DNA from: Nocardia cyriacigeorgica
GTDB taxonomy: Bacteria; Actinomycetota; Actinomycetes; Mycobacteriales; Mycobacteriaceae
Assembly: GCF_010858045.1 (NCBI RefSeq)
Contig: NZ_JAAGVC010000001.1
Location: 316,061-380,060 of the forward strand
Direction: 5' to 3'
DNA: 64,000 bases
Below the pieces are notes generated by a model, which did not search any database, had not been told where the DNA came from, and saw only the letters and a list, made by a program, of their open reading frames with translations. Of this stretch, positions 26,584 to 34,951 are shown piece by piece. Position numbers and translations under genes: made by a program. Every line of letters begins with the position of its first letter. The first letter of the stretch is position 1.

Positions 26584-27744
26584 ATGAGTTTGACGACCGA
26601 TCTCGCGGAAATCGACGCCATCCCTGTTCGCGGTGACTTCCCGCCGGGCCTCGTCTCGGTTGTCAAGATGGTCAAGCTCGCTCTGCGAGCGAGCGTTTTA
26701 CAGTTCGCCTCGGGTGAACCCGGCGCGCAACCGGATCTGCTCGAACAGCTGCGAAAAGCGAAACTGCTGCGCAACTCCGATATCGACGGTGTCGAGGCGA
26801 AATCGGTGATCCTGGAGAAGTACGGCTCGCGCAAGGGCGATTTCCAGGCCATCGAGAACGAACTGCGCGACAAGGGCAAAAGTGTCGACAGTTCGGTCTC
26901 GGAAACCTTCAGAACCGCCGACACCACCTACCGTCAGGTGATGGGCAAGGTACGCGGCCTGAGCGACGCCCTCACGAACGCGCCGGGCCCGGGCAAAGAT
27001 CAGAAATACATCGCGCCGCACGTCGCCGACCGGCTGTCCGCCATCGCCTTGCGCACCACCGGCGATGTGCACGATCTGGTCGACGACGCGAAAACCCGGA
27101 TCCAGGAGTGGGCCAATGGGATTCGCGCGGCCACGCAGGGCGCGAAGCCGGTGATGGCCAATGCCCCGAGCACGATGGGCGGACGGAGTCCGATCAGCAT
27201 GGCGTCCAGCGGCCCTGCCCCGGCGGCCTACTCGGGTTCGGCGGGCTCGCCCGCCCCCGCCAGTGCGCCGGCACCGACTCCGTGGACCTCAGCGCCCTCG
27301 ACCGGAGTGCCCGCTATCGATGCCGCGATCCGGGCCGCCGAGGGTGAATTCGCCAATGGTGTGAGAGAGACCAGTCCGAATCACGTCAACCGGCCCTACA
27401 ACATCCCTGGCGATCTGGCGTGGTGCGCCTCGTTCACCGACTGGGCGTGGACGCAAGGCGGCATGGATGTGAACTGGACCAATAAGAACCTGGTCAGCGC
27501 CGTCTGGTCGGATGCCCGGCGATGGGGATGGGGTCGGGATGGCAATATTTCGGAGGCTCGTCCGGGCGACATGATCGTCTGGGGTCACCAGAACCACATC
27601 GGTCTGGTGGTCGCCCGCAGTGGCAATACGGTGACCGTCGTCGAGGGCAATGCCGGCAATGCTGTGCAGCGCAACACCTACAGCCTGGATCGGGGCTTCG
27701 CCGGTGTCATCCATCCGCCGGCGTCGAACCAGGTGGCGGTATAG
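26584..27744 (+). CDS. CHAP-domain peptidoglycan hydrolase-like protein without Sec signal
   Basis: A 386-residue protein in three parts. Residues 1-190 are helical. Residues 190-242 are an Ala/Pro/Ser linker. Residues 243-386 are a CHAP amidase/endopeptidase domain. The catalytic Cys281 is in LAWCASFTDWAW, His338 in GHQNHIGLVV, and Asn356 or Glu354 in VVEGNAG. There is no Sec or Tat signal, so if it acts on the cell wall it needs another route. A helical N-terminus in a genus with ESX systems suggests type VII secretion, but no YxxxD/E motif was noticed. The ATG at 26584 was preferred to a GTG at 26575. Confidence 0.75.
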   Translation: MSLTTDLAEIDAIPVRGDFPPGLVSVVKMVKLALRASVLQFASGEPGAQPDLLEQLRKAKLLRNSDIDGVEAKSVILEKYGSRKGDFQAIENELRDKGKSVDSSVSETFRTADTTYRQVMGKVRGLSDALTNAPGPGKDQKYIAPHVADRLSAIALRTTGDVHDLVDDAKTRIQEWANGIRAATQGAKPVMANAPSTMGGRSPISMASSGPAPAAYSGSAGSPAPASAPAPTPWTSAPSTGVPAIDAAIRAAEGEFANGVRETSPNHVNRPYNIPGDLAWCASFTDWAWTQGGMDVNWTNKNLVSAVWSDARRWGWGRDGNISEARPGDMIVWGHQNHIGLVVARSGNTVTVVEGNAGNAVQRNTYSLDRGFAGVIHPPASNQVAV

Positions 27745-27785
27745 CGCGGGGCGGTGTGCGACCGGGATCGGCCGGCGGGCCTCGA

Positions 27786-27953
27786 TCAGTCCTCCGGTTC
27801 CGGTTCGGAACGTGCCTCAGCGGTGCCCGTCACCCGGACAACCCCCGCGCTCAGATCGATATCGAGCTGCGGCCGGTGCGGTTCACCATTGCTGTCCGCA
27901 CTGCCTTCGTCGGTCAGCTTCTTGCCGGGGAACAGTTCGCCGATCACGCCCAT
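27786..27953 (-). CDS. Small 55-residue protein of unknown function
   Basis: A short gene encoding MGVIGELFPGKKLTDEG and a mostly acidic remainder, with a beta-like stretch LDIDLSAGVVRVTG and the tail EPEPED. It starts 41 bases after the stop of the O-methyltransferase gene on the same strand. The Shine-Dalgarno sequence is weak. The composition is unlike the shadow frames, and similar short proteins are found beside O-methyltransferase genes in relatives as far as I recall. It is probably cytoplasmic. The function is unknown. Confidence 0.55.
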   Translation of the reverse strand: MGVIGELFPGKKLTDEGSADSNGEPHRPQLDIDLSAGVVRVTGTAEARSEPEPED

Positions 27954-27993
27954 GCACCCACGATAACCACAACAGCTCGTCCTGGGGTTTCCG

Positions 27994-28656
27994 TCAGTCC
28001 GTGACCAGCGCGTACGCGAAACCGTCCCACCCCTTGCTGCCGACGGTCTGCAGCGCGGTGGCATCCAAGCGCGGCTCGCTGTCCAGCAGTTCCAGCACTT
28101 CGCGGCTGGCGCGGACCGCGGAGTCCTCGGAATGGCCGTTGGTGATCTTCCCGCCGCGCACCACATTGTCGACGATGATCACCGACCCCGGCCGGGTCAG
28201 TCGCAGCGCCCAGCGCACATAGTTGGCGTTGTTGACCTTGTCGGCGTCGATGAATACCAGGTCGAACGGGTCCTGGCCCTCTTGTTCGAGCACCGGGAGG
28301 CTGTCCAGCGCGGCGCCGACGCGGATGTCGACCCTGTCGCCGACGCCCTTGCGGTCCAGATTCGCTCGCGCGACCTCGGCGTGCTTCGGCTCGTACTCCA
28401 TGGTGACCACCCGGCCCTGCGGGCCGACGGCCCGCGCCAGCCAGAGGGTGCTGTACCCGCCGAGCGTCCCGATTTCCAGCACCCGCCGCACGCCCATCGT
28501 CCGCGCGATCAGATGCAAGAACTTCGCCTGCGCCGGCGAGACATCGATGGCGGGCAAGCCGGCGGCCGCATTCGCTTCCAGCACGTCGGTATCGGCCTCG
28601 CCGACCACCGTCTGCACCAGGTACCGGTCTACCGCGCCCCACTCGGCATTCGTCAT
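27994..28656 (-). CDS. SAM-dependent O-methyltransferase (COMT-like family 3)
   Basis: A 220-residue cation-dependent O-methyltransferase. The SAM motif VLEIGTLGGYSTLWLA is at about residues 59-74, the acidic loop TMEYEPKHAEVA follows, and the metal-site motif FDLVFIDADKVNNANYV with IIVDNVVRGG is present. Such enzymes methylate catechol-type or other hydroxy substrates using Mg2+. The length is typical. It is probably cotranscribed with the small gene downstream. The substrate is unknown. Confidence 0.85.
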   Translation of the reverse strand: MTNAEWGAVDRYLVQTVVGEADTDVLEANAAAGLPAIDVSPAQAKFLHLIARTMGVRRVLEIGTLGGYSTLWLARAVGPQGRVVTMEYEPKHAEVARANLDRKGVGDRVDIRVGAALDSLPVLEQEGQDPFDLVFIDADKVNNANYVRWALRLTRPGSVIIVDNVVRGGKITNGHSEDSAVRASREVLELLDSEPRLDATALQTVGSKGWDGFAYALVTD

Positions 28657-28771
28657 ACGGAAAGTCTTCCACGACGCGCCGGCCGGCCCACTGTTCGACT
28701 CGCGGCGGGCCGGACCGCCTGGAAGTCCGTGCTCGGGGCGATGACGACCGCATCGAGTGTTACTACTCTGC

Positions 28772-30403
28772 TCAGTCCTTCTCCGGCGACGGATCCGGGA
28801 TCTCGCCCGGCCGGTAATCCGGCAGACGGCTCGCGGGCACGATCGCGGTCGCGCTGATTCCGGCGAGGATCAGCAACCCGAACTTGAGTGTGCGCAGCCG
28901 GACGTCTTCGTTCACCGCGACCGCCGCATCGATCTGTTCCGGTGTGGCGTCGGTGCGTTCGAGGACCTCACGCAACCGGTCATTGCTGACGAAGTTGACG
29001 TTGTCCAGGTCGACCTGCGCGATCAGCGAATCCGGCAATTCGACGTCATCGATGATCTCCCGGCCGACCACGAAGCTCAGGATGGTGACCAGCATCGCGC
29101 CGACCAACGCCGTGCCGACCGCCGAGGCGAGGTTCTGGGTGGTGCCGCGTAGCGAGCCGACATCGCCTGCCAGCTTCTTCGGCGCGGAGGTGACCAGCAC
29201 GTTGAACACCAGCGTGACCAGCGCGCCCTGGCCGATTCCGAAGACGATGAGCCCGAAGATCGTCGGCACGGTCTCCCAGTTGTTGGTGACCACATAGGCC
29301 AGCCAGATGAGTGCCGCGGTGGTGAGGCTGAACGAGAACATTCCGATGGCGCGCGGGGTGAACCGTTTGTAGAACCGCACCACCAGCATCGCGGTGATGA
29401 ATACCGTGAGGTTGAACGGCATCATCGCCAGCGAAGTGTCGAACGGCGAACGGCCCTGCACGATCTGGATGTAGAGCGGGACCGTGAAGATCAATGCCGC
29501 TTCGAGCGCCACGACGATGAACATGGCGTACACCGCGGCCCGCTCGCGGGAACTGCTGAGCACCGACAGATCGATCAGCGGCGCCTTCCCGTCGCGCATC
29601 CGCCGGCGAGTCCACCCGATGAATGCTTGCCCGAGCATGATGCCGAGCACGATCAGCACCGGCGCCGGCGAGACGCCGAGCAGATCGAACGGCGCTTCCG
29701 GATCGGCGAAGAACACACCCCATGCGTTCAGATTGTTGAAACCGATGGTGAGCAGCACGATTCCGGCGCCGATGAGCGCCGCGGCGACCAGGTCGATCTC
29801 GATGCTCGCATCGCCGTCGTCGGAACGCAGCGTGAAGCTGAACGCGAACACCACAACCGCCAGCACGAGCACGATGCCGAACACCGGCCGCCAGCCGACG
29901 AGGCTGCCGAGCGCGCCACCGATAAGGAAGGCGCTCACCCCGGAAATGGCTCGTGCGGAGCCGAGCGAACCGATGGCCGTGGCCTGCTGATCACCGTGGT
30001 AGTTCTCCGCGATCAGCGCCACAAGGGCGGGCACGATGATCGCCGCCGAGGCTCCGGCCACACCCTGTGCGGCGATCGCCCAGCCCACCGACGGCGAGAT
30101 GATCATCATGATCGCCGAGACTCCGAATGTCGTGACGACCACCCGGAAGATCGTCACCCAGCCGATCCGCTGGCCGAGTTTGCCGCCGACCATGACCAGC
30201 GCCGCGACCGCGAGACCGTAGACGACGATCGTCGAACTCACCACTGTCGGTGCCACATCGAAGTCGTCGACCATGCCGCCCAGCGAAATCGGCAGGGCGG
30301 CAACATTGAACGACATCAGGATCTGCGCGAAGAACAGTCCGACCATCGGCAGCCAGGACGCGCGCTCGGGTGTGATTGCCGTATCGGCCGATTCGGTGGT
30401 CAT
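28772..30403 (-). CDS. MFS transporter, DHA2 (14-TM) type
   Basis: A 543-residue major facilitator transporter with about 14 membrane segments. The N-terminal helix LPMVGLFFAQILMSFNVAALPISL and the loop motif GGKLGQRIG (motif A type) support proton-coupled drug or metabolite export. A periplasmic/cytoplasmic loop near residues 450-510 is acidic. Its ATG overlaps the glutaminase stop (ATGA), so the two are translated together. It might export a glutamate-related compound or act in acid or ammonia balance, but typical homologues are drug exporters. Confidence 0.85.
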   Translation of the reverse strand: MTTESADTAITPERASWLPMVGLFFAQILMSFNVAALPISLGGMVDDFDVAPTVVSSTIVVYGLAVAALVMVGGKLGQRIGWVTIFRVVVTTFGVSAIMMIISPSVGWAIAAQGVAGASAAIIVPALVALIAENYHGDQQATAIGSLGSARAISGVSAFLIGGALGSLVGWRPVFGIVLVLAVVVFAFSFTLRSDDGDASIEIDLVAAALIGAGIVLLTIGFNNLNAWGVFFADPEAPFDLLGVSPAPVLIVLGIMLGQAFIGWTRRRMRDGKAPLIDLSVLSSSRERAAVYAMFIVVALEAALIFTVPLYIQIVQGRSPFDTSLAMMPFNLTVFITAMLVVRFYKRFTPRAIGMFSFSLTTAALIWLAYVVTNNWETVPTIFGLIVFGIGQGALVTLVFNVLVTSAPKKLAGDVGSLRGTTQNLASAVGTALVGAMLVTILSFVVGREIIDDVELPDSLIAQVDLDNVNFVSNDRLREVLERTDATPEQIDAAVAVNEDVRLRTLKFGLLILAGISATAIVPASRLPDYRPGEIPDPSPEKD

Positions 30404-31410
30404 GCTCGGGAGCCCTTCTGATCGTGGACCTCGGACGCGAAGACGTTCAAGCCGAGCGTGCGCGACAGATAGGCGGTCGCGCGGATGCCGCGTTCGCTGT
30501 TGCCCGCGGAATCCAGGCGCGGGGAGTAGGTGCCGATGGCGCCCTTGCCCGGTGCGATGGCGACGATCCCGCCCGCGACACCGGATTTGGCGGGCAACCC
30601 GATCTCGAACAGCCATTCGCCGGACCGCTCGTACATCCCGGTGGCGGCCAGCACTGCCAGCGTGTCGCGGCAGACCTGGGTGGAAACGACTCGTTCGCGG
30701 GTCACCGGGTTCACCCCGCCGTCGGCCAGCGTCGCGCCCATGATCGCCAGGTCGCGGGCGTCGACCAGCAGCGAGCACTGCCTGGTGTAGACGTCGACGA
30801 CCTCGAGCGGGTCGATATCGATGCGGCCGTAGCTTTCCAGCAGCCGCGCGATGGCCTTGTTGCGCTGGTTGGTCAGCATTTCCGAGCGGTAAACCGCGCC
30901 GTCCAGATCGAGCGGCCGTCCGGCGAATCGCGATAGACCGGATCGGATGCGTTCCCATTGTTCCGCGGGGGTGGCTCCGGGAATCATCGCCGTCGTCGCC
31001 AATGCGCCCGCGTTGACCATCGGGTTCATCGGATGGCCGTCGTTGAGTTCGATGGCGATCACCGAATTGAACGCCAGGCCGGTGTTGTTCACGCCGACCC
31101 GGTCGAGCACAACCTCGTGCCCGAGTGCGTCGCAGACCAGGGCGTAGACGAACGCCTTGGCGATCGACTGGATACTGAACTGCGCGTGGGCCGCGCCCGC
31201 ACTGTGTAGATCGCCGTTGACCTCGGCGACCGCGATGCCGAACAGGTCGGGGTCGGCTTCGGCGAGAACGGGGATGTAGTCGGCGACGGCCCCGGACTGC
31301 AACGGCAGATATCGTTCGTAGGCCGCCCCGACCAGCTTCTCCACCCGGTCCCAGCCCGGCAGTGCGCCGGTCGATACGGTTTGCTCGATTCCCTCGACGT
31401 CCAGATCCAT
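30400..31410 (-). CDS. glsA: Glutaminase A
   Basis: A 336-residue serine-type glutaminase that turns glutamine into glutamate and ammonia. The catalytic Ser-x-x-Lys is S82/K85 in FSIQSIAKAF. NPMVNAGAL, EMLTNQRN and PAKSGVAGGI are further family signatures. GGAGG precedes the ATG at 31410. The gene is coupled by a four-base overlap to a DHA2 transporter gene. In enteric bacteria a glutaminase is paired with the GadC antiporter for acid resistance. The pairing with an MFS protein here is different and its purpose is not known. Confidence 0.92.
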   Translation of the reverse strand: MDLDVEGIEQTVSTGALPGWDRVEKLVGAAYERYLPLQSGAVADYIPVLAEADPDLFGIAVAEVNGDLHSAGAAHAQFSIQSIAKAFVYALVCDALGHEVVLDRVGVNNTGLAFNSVIAIELNDGHPMNPMVNAGALATTAMIPGATPAEQWERIRSGLSRFAGRPLDLDGAVYRSEMLTNQRNKAIARLLESYGRIDIDPLEVVDVYTRQCSLLVDARDLAIMGATLADGGVNPVTRERVVSTQVCRDTLAVLAATGMYERSGEWLFEIGLPAKSGVAGGIVAIAPGKGAIGTYSPRLDSAGNSERGIRATAYLSRTLGLNVFASEVHDQKGSRA

Positions 31411-31704
31411 CGGGCCTCCTTCTCGGCACCGGGACCGGTCGCACCACACCGCTGCGGTCGCGGCGCACGGATCGGGTGCCCGACAGGCGCCGCAGTACAC
31501 CGGTTCGGCGCTCCGCTTCCGGCGGTGCCGGCCGGGAGTGCCGAAAGGATGGATCTGGTCCCACGATCAGGTCGAACCTGGGCAGTATGTCGGGCGCGGG
31601 TGGTCGTTGTCCGAAGCGACACGAAATCGAGGCGACACTGTTATCGGCTCGGTCGCCAGAGATGAGATCGAGCAGTGTCGGTGGGGTTTGGAAGAATCCG
31701 GCGC

Positions 31705-32043
31705 ATGAGTGCCACCGGGGATGACGTCCGCGCCTTTGCCTTGTCCTTACCGGAGACCGCGGAGCAGTTCACCTGGGGCATGCCCACGTTCCGGGTCGCG
31801 GGCAAGCTGTTCCTCACCCTCCCCGACGCCGAAACCTGTATGGCGGTCCGCTGTCCCATCATCGAGCGCGATGAACTCGTCGTCGCCGAACCGGCCAAGT
31901 TCTGGATCGCCTCCCACGAAGCGGCCAACGCCTGGGTGCGGGTGCGGTTGGCCGCACTGGACGACCGCGAGGAAATGGAGGCGATCGTCGCCGACTCCTG
32001 GCGTCAGGCCGCGCCGCGTGAGCTGCTCGACGACGCCGAGTGA
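31705..32043 (+). CDS. MmcQ/YjbR family protein
   Basis: A 112-residue protein of the MmcQ/YjbR family (a double-wing fold). Recognisable parts are LSLPETAEQFTWGMPTFRVAGKLF, the PAKFWIASHEAA region and the final VADSWRQAAPRELLDDAE. The function of the family is uncertain; DNA-binding and toxin-neutralising roles have been proposed. The ATG at 31705 gives the standard N-terminus. It is convergent with the thioredoxin gene, with 20 bases between stops. Confidence 0.8.
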   Translation: MSATGDDVRAFALSLPETAEQFTWGMPTFRVAGKLFLTLPDAETCMAVRCPIIERDELVVAEPAKFWIASHEAANAWVRVRLAALDDREEMEAIVADSWRQAAPRELLDDAE

Positions 32044-32063
32044 CGGCGCGAAAACAGCCCCGC

Positions 32064-32387
32064 TCAGAGGACGTCGGCGAGCTCGTCGAGCAGCCGTCGC
32101 TTGGAGCGCGCTCCGACCAGCCGCTTCGACGGTTCGCCGGACCGGAACACCATCAGTGTCGGCATCGCCATCACCGCATAGGCCGCGCTGATCTCCGGAT
32201 TGGCATCCACATCGAGCGTCACCACCTTCAACTGCGGTGTCTGCGCGGCGATCTCGGCGAGGACCGGAGAGATCATCCGGCAGGGCCCGCAGTGGTCGGA
32301 GGTGAAGTCGACCAGGACCGGAAGTTCCGAGCGCAGAACCTCGTTCGCGAAGGTCGCATCCGTCACCGTGGTCACCGCGTTGCTCAT
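32064..32387 (-). CDS. Thioredoxin with HCGPC active site
   Basis: A 107-residue single-domain thioredoxin, a cytoplasmic dithiol-disulfide oxidoreductase. The active site is H32-C33-G34-P35-C36. His replaces the usual Trp before CGPC, and the buried Asp, the cis-Pro (AMPTLMVF) and the C-terminal helix are normal. GGAG lies about eight bases before the ATG at 32387. A dyad overlapping a TTGAC-type -35 element upstream suggests control by a MerR-type regulator. A MerR gene is encoded at 38080, but the link is unproven. Confidence 0.88.
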   Translation of the reverse strand: MSNAVTTVTDATFANEVLRSELPVLVDFTSDHCGPCRMISPVLAEIAAQTPQLKVVTLDVDANPEISAAYAVMAMPTLMVFRSGEPSKRLVGARSKRRLLDELADVL

Positions 32388-32431
32388 CGTCGTCTCCTGT
32401 GCTGTTGTCGGGTCGGAGCCGACGCTAAAGG

Positions 32432-32447
32432 TTGACGTCGAGGTCAA
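32432..32447 (-). promoter_or_regulatory. Dyad overlapping the thioredoxin promoter
   Basis: TTGAC-GTCGAG-GTCAA on the plus strand reads TTGACCTCGACGTCAA on the gene strand, so the -35-like TTGACC forms one arm. Dyads placed within the promoter like this are typical of MerR-family activators (SoxR group), with control by redox state or metals. Confidence 0.45.
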
Positions 32448-32471
32448 GGCAAGCCGCGATGGCCGGATCCG

Positions 32472-33269
32472 TCAGTCGAGGGGACGGACGGTGAGGATCT
32501 GCTCCGCGCGTCCGACCGGCCCGCGGACGTCGTGCAGGACGGTCGTGGTGAGGCCCTGCCCTTGCTCGCCGAAGACGACGGAGGTGTCGAGCCCGGTCCA
32601 CGATCCCTGCGGTTGACGGTAGAGGTGGATGGTGAGGTCGACGTTGGGGAACATCCACTTGCGCGGGTCCTGGCGGACCGCGATGCCATTGGCCGTGTCG
32701 ACCAGCGCGACGAAGCCGGCGAGCGGACTGCTCGGTTCGCCGTCGAGCAGCGCGACCGGCGTCGAGACCCAGGCCGTGGTGCGGCCCGGCTGCGGTGCGG
32801 CGGTGGTGCGGACGTCGAGGGAGGTGATATAGCCGCCGGGCCAGAGCTCGCCGATCCGCCACCGATCGAGCGATTCGGGGGCGGGCAGCCGATCGGGTTC
32901 GCCACCGGTGACCGCGCTGGTGTCCTGTTCGGCAAGCAGCCAGGCGCGGGCGCTGACGACGGGACGCCCCGCGATGACGACGGTGGCTTCGGTCAACTCG
33001 ATGGTGCGTCCCGGCCGGGTGGTGCGGACCTCGATGTCGAATTCTTCGCGGCCGATCTGGCCGAGAATGTCGAAGGTGATCCGGCTCATCGCCAGCGCGG
33101 GCCGGCCATCGCGGGTGCGGGCGGTTTCGATGGCGTGCACGATCAGTCCGCCGAGTGGGCTGAAATGTTGCTCGTCGGCCCGCCACGCACCGCCGGTGTA
33201 TTCGGTCGGCAGGTATCGCTCGGCGCCGATCCGGCGGAAATAGCTGGGTCGATCAGCCGCGTCGGCCAT
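32472..33269 (-). CDS. Acyl-CoA thioesterase family protein (double hot-dog)
   Basis: A 265-residue protein of the TesB-like / 4HBT_3 thioesterase family. The N-terminal hot-dog unit runs to about residue 120 (FSPLGGLIVHAIETARTRDGRPALAMSRITFDILG) and the C-terminal unit from about 150 (NGIAVRQDPRKWMFPNVDLTIHLYRQP). It would hydrolyse an acyl-CoA thioester, but the catalytic residues of this subgroup are not certain. It is a single gene on the minus strand. An upstream GAGGAG is somewhat distant (about 12 bases). Confidence 0.75.
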   Translation of the reverse strand: MADAADRPSYFRRIGAERYLPTEYTGGAWRADEQHFSPLGGLIVHAIETARTRDGRPALAMSRITFDILGQIGREEFDIEVRTTRPGRTIELTEATVVIAGRPVVSARAWLLAEQDTSAVTGGEPDRLPAPESLDRWRIGELWPGGYITSLDVRTTAAPQPGRTTAWVSTPVALLDGEPSSPLAGFVALVDTANGIAVRQDPRKWMFPNVDLTIHLYRQPQGSWTGLDTSVVFGEQGQGLTTTVLHDVRGPVGRAEQILTVRPLD

Positions 33270-33311
33270 AGGTGGGCACGCTCCTCACTGGTTGGCGAAG
33301 GTCTATTCGAA

Positions 33312-33635
33312 TCAGAGCAGATTGAGCAACACGACATACACCCCGGTCCCGATCCCGACGCTGAGCAGGGTGCGCCGGCCGAACAGCAGGTGGACCGCGG
33401 CGGTCACGCCCACCGCGAGCAGGGCGTAGAGCGCCGCGCCGTCCTCGGCGACGGTGGTGTGCAGGCTGGTAGCTGCCAGGATCGCGAGGATGCCGACCGG
33501 CATCCACACCGCCAGCGTGCGCACCAGATGCGAGCGGCGCAGCGGTTTCAGCACGGCGAACGGGACCGCGCGCAGGGCGAAGGTGATCGAGAAGACGATC
33601 ACCAGGACGGCGAGCAGATATCCGGTATCAGGCAT
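33312..33635 (-). CDS. azlD: Branched-chain amino acid exporter small subunit AzlD
   Basis: A 107-residue membrane protein with four helices, the AzlD/BrnE-type small partner of AzlC. LRAVPFAVLKPLRRSHLVRTLAVWMPVGILAILA is characteristic (given in parts: LRAVPFAV, PLRRSH, WMPVGILAIL). Its start lies inside the azlC gene (8-base overlap), which gives translational coupling. Together the two subunits export branched-chain amino acids or analogues. Confidence 0.88.
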   Translation of the reverse strand: MPDTGYLLAVLVIVFSITFALRAVPFAVLKPLRRSHLVRTLAVWMPVGILAILAATSLHTTVAEDGAALYALLAVGVTAAVHLLFGRRTLLSVGIGTGVYVVLLNLL

Positions 33636-34365
33636 CGACGGCCACCGCCGTGCGCCCGGTGAGCCGGTACCGGATCAACAGCAGCACCACGAACGCCAGC
33701 AGTGCCACGAACAGCGCGACCTGCGGCGTCAGGATCAGCGCGGCGCCGACGGCGAGCACAGCGAGCAGTACCGACGGCAGGTCGCGCCGGGAGCGGCAGG
33801 CATCGAGGGCGAGCACCGTGAACAGCGCGCACAGCGCGAACTCCAGCCCTTTGATCGGCCCCGGGATCACCGCACCGATCGCGACACCGACCAGACCGCC
33901 GCCGACCCAGTACGCCTGCGCAGCGAGCTGCATCGTCAGCAGGCGCGGCCCCGAGCGCTGGGCGGGCGGCAGCGCCGCGGACACCGCGTACGCCTCGTCG
34001 ATCATCGCGTACACGCTGTACACCCGCGCGAACCTGTTGCGCACCAGGTGAATCGGGAAGGAGAACGCGTAGAACACGTGCCGGAAGTTCACCACGAACA
34101 CCGTGACCGCCACCGCCACCAGCGGTGCGGTCGCCGCCACCATGCCGACCAGCAGCAGTTCCAGCGAACCGGCGAAGGCGGCCAGCGACAGCGCGGGCGT
34201 CAGCCACCACGGCAACCCCGCCTGCACCACCAGCAGGCCGAGCGCGATGCCCAGCGGAAAGATCCCGAGGCCCGCCGATACCGAGTCGGCGATACCCGCG
34301 GCGACCTGTTCCTGCCTGGATCTGGAAGGCGCCGCGAGAGCGGGCACCGGGTCGAGTTGCTGCAC
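33628..34365 (-). CDS. azlC: Branched-chain amino acid exporter large subunit AzlC
   Basis: A 245-residue membrane protein with seven or more helices. The family signature NFRHVFYAFSFP and the segment FAGSLELLLVGM are clear. It is the large subunit of the AzlCD/BrnFE exporter of isoleucine, leucine, valine or methionine. The GTG at 34365 is the first sensible start. It is divergent from an Lrp/AsnC regulator gene whose gap holds a large dyad, the same arrangement as lrp-brnFE in Corynebacterium glutamicum. Export is therefore probably induced by intracellular branched-chain amino acids through this regulator. Confidence 0.88.
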   Translation of the reverse strand: MQQLDPVPALAAPSRSRQEQVAAGIADSVSAGLGIFPLGIALGLLVVQAGLPWWLTPALSLAAFAGSLELLLVGMVAATAPLVAVAVTVFVVNFRHVFYAFSFPIHLVRNRFARVYSVYAMIDEAYAVSAALPPAQRSGPRLLTMQLAAQAYWVGGGLVGVAIGAVIPGPIKGLEFALCALFTVLALDACRSRRDLPSVLLAVLAVGAALILTPQVALFVALLAFVVLLLIRYRLTGRTAVAVDA

Positions 34366-34405
34366 GAGGTAATTTTCTCGCAAAACGCTTGCTCTTTGGT
34401 TGCAT

Positions 34406-34438
34406 ATATTGCGCTGCCATGGTTGCTCTGCGCAATAT
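34406..34438. promoter_or_regulatory. Probable Lrp operator between azlC and the regulator gene
   Basis: ATATTGCGC at 34406-34414 and GCGCAATAT at 34430-34438 are perfect inverted copies with 15 bases between. Partial TGCAT/ATGCA extensions lie on the outer sides. The site is directly before the regulator start (34445) and 41 bases from the azlC start, ideal for control of both. Confidence 0.7.
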
Positions 34439-34444
34439 GAATGC

Positions 34445-34885
34445 ATGGATTCGCTTGATCGCGCAATCATCGCTGAGCTGGAGGCCGAGGGGCGGCTGAC
34501 CAATGTCGAGCTCGCCGGGCGCGTCGGCCTCACCCCGGGGCCCTGTCTGCGGCGCGTGCAGCGGCTCGAATCCGAGGGTGTCATCCGCGGATACCGTGCC
34601 GTCATCGACCCGGCCTCGGTCGGCCGGGCCTTCGAGGTACTGCTCGATCTCACTCTGGAAGGCCAGGACGCGGAAACCGTCGCCCGCTTCGAGGCGACGA
34701 TGACCGGGCTCGACGAGGTCAAGGAGCTGCGCCGGTTGTTCGGCACCCCCGACTATTTCGCCCGCGTCGCCGTCGCGGATCTGGATTCCTACGAGGTGTT
34801 CCTGCGCACCCGGGTGATGACGATCCCGAAGATCGGGCGGGTCAATTCACGCTTCACGATGAAGAACCTCAAGCAGCTCGGCTGA
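34445..34885 (+). CDS. Lrp/AsnC-family regulator of azlCD
   Basis: A 146-residue regulator. The helix-turn-helix is at about residues 20-42 (TNVELAGRVGLTPGPCLRRVQRL), followed by the RAM ligand-binding domain with the G-x-x-DY pattern (FGTPDYFARVAV). Only AsnC-type proteins have this length and order. The ATG at 34445 (MDSLDRAII) is the family start. Its divergent position to azlC and the dyad between them argue that it activates azlCD in response to branched-chain amino acids or methionine. Confidence 0.88.
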   Translation: MDSLDRAIIAELEAEGRLTNVELAGRVGLTPGPCLRRVQRLESEGVIRGYRAVIDPASVGRAFEVLLDLTLEGQDAETVARFEATMTGLDEVKELRRLFGTPDYFARVAVADLDSYEVFLRTRVMTIPKIGRVNSRFTMKNLKQLG

Positions 34886-34951
34886 ACCGCGGGGCGAGTG
34901 TTCGTCCGCACCGGAAGGCCGGATGTCACCACCGGCACGGCGGCGGGCAGG

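Noticed and set aside
26434-30963. Shared word GCGTTCCCATTGTT near 26431 and 30948
   Set aside because: The second copy lies inside glsA coding sequence without symmetry, so the match is taken as chance.
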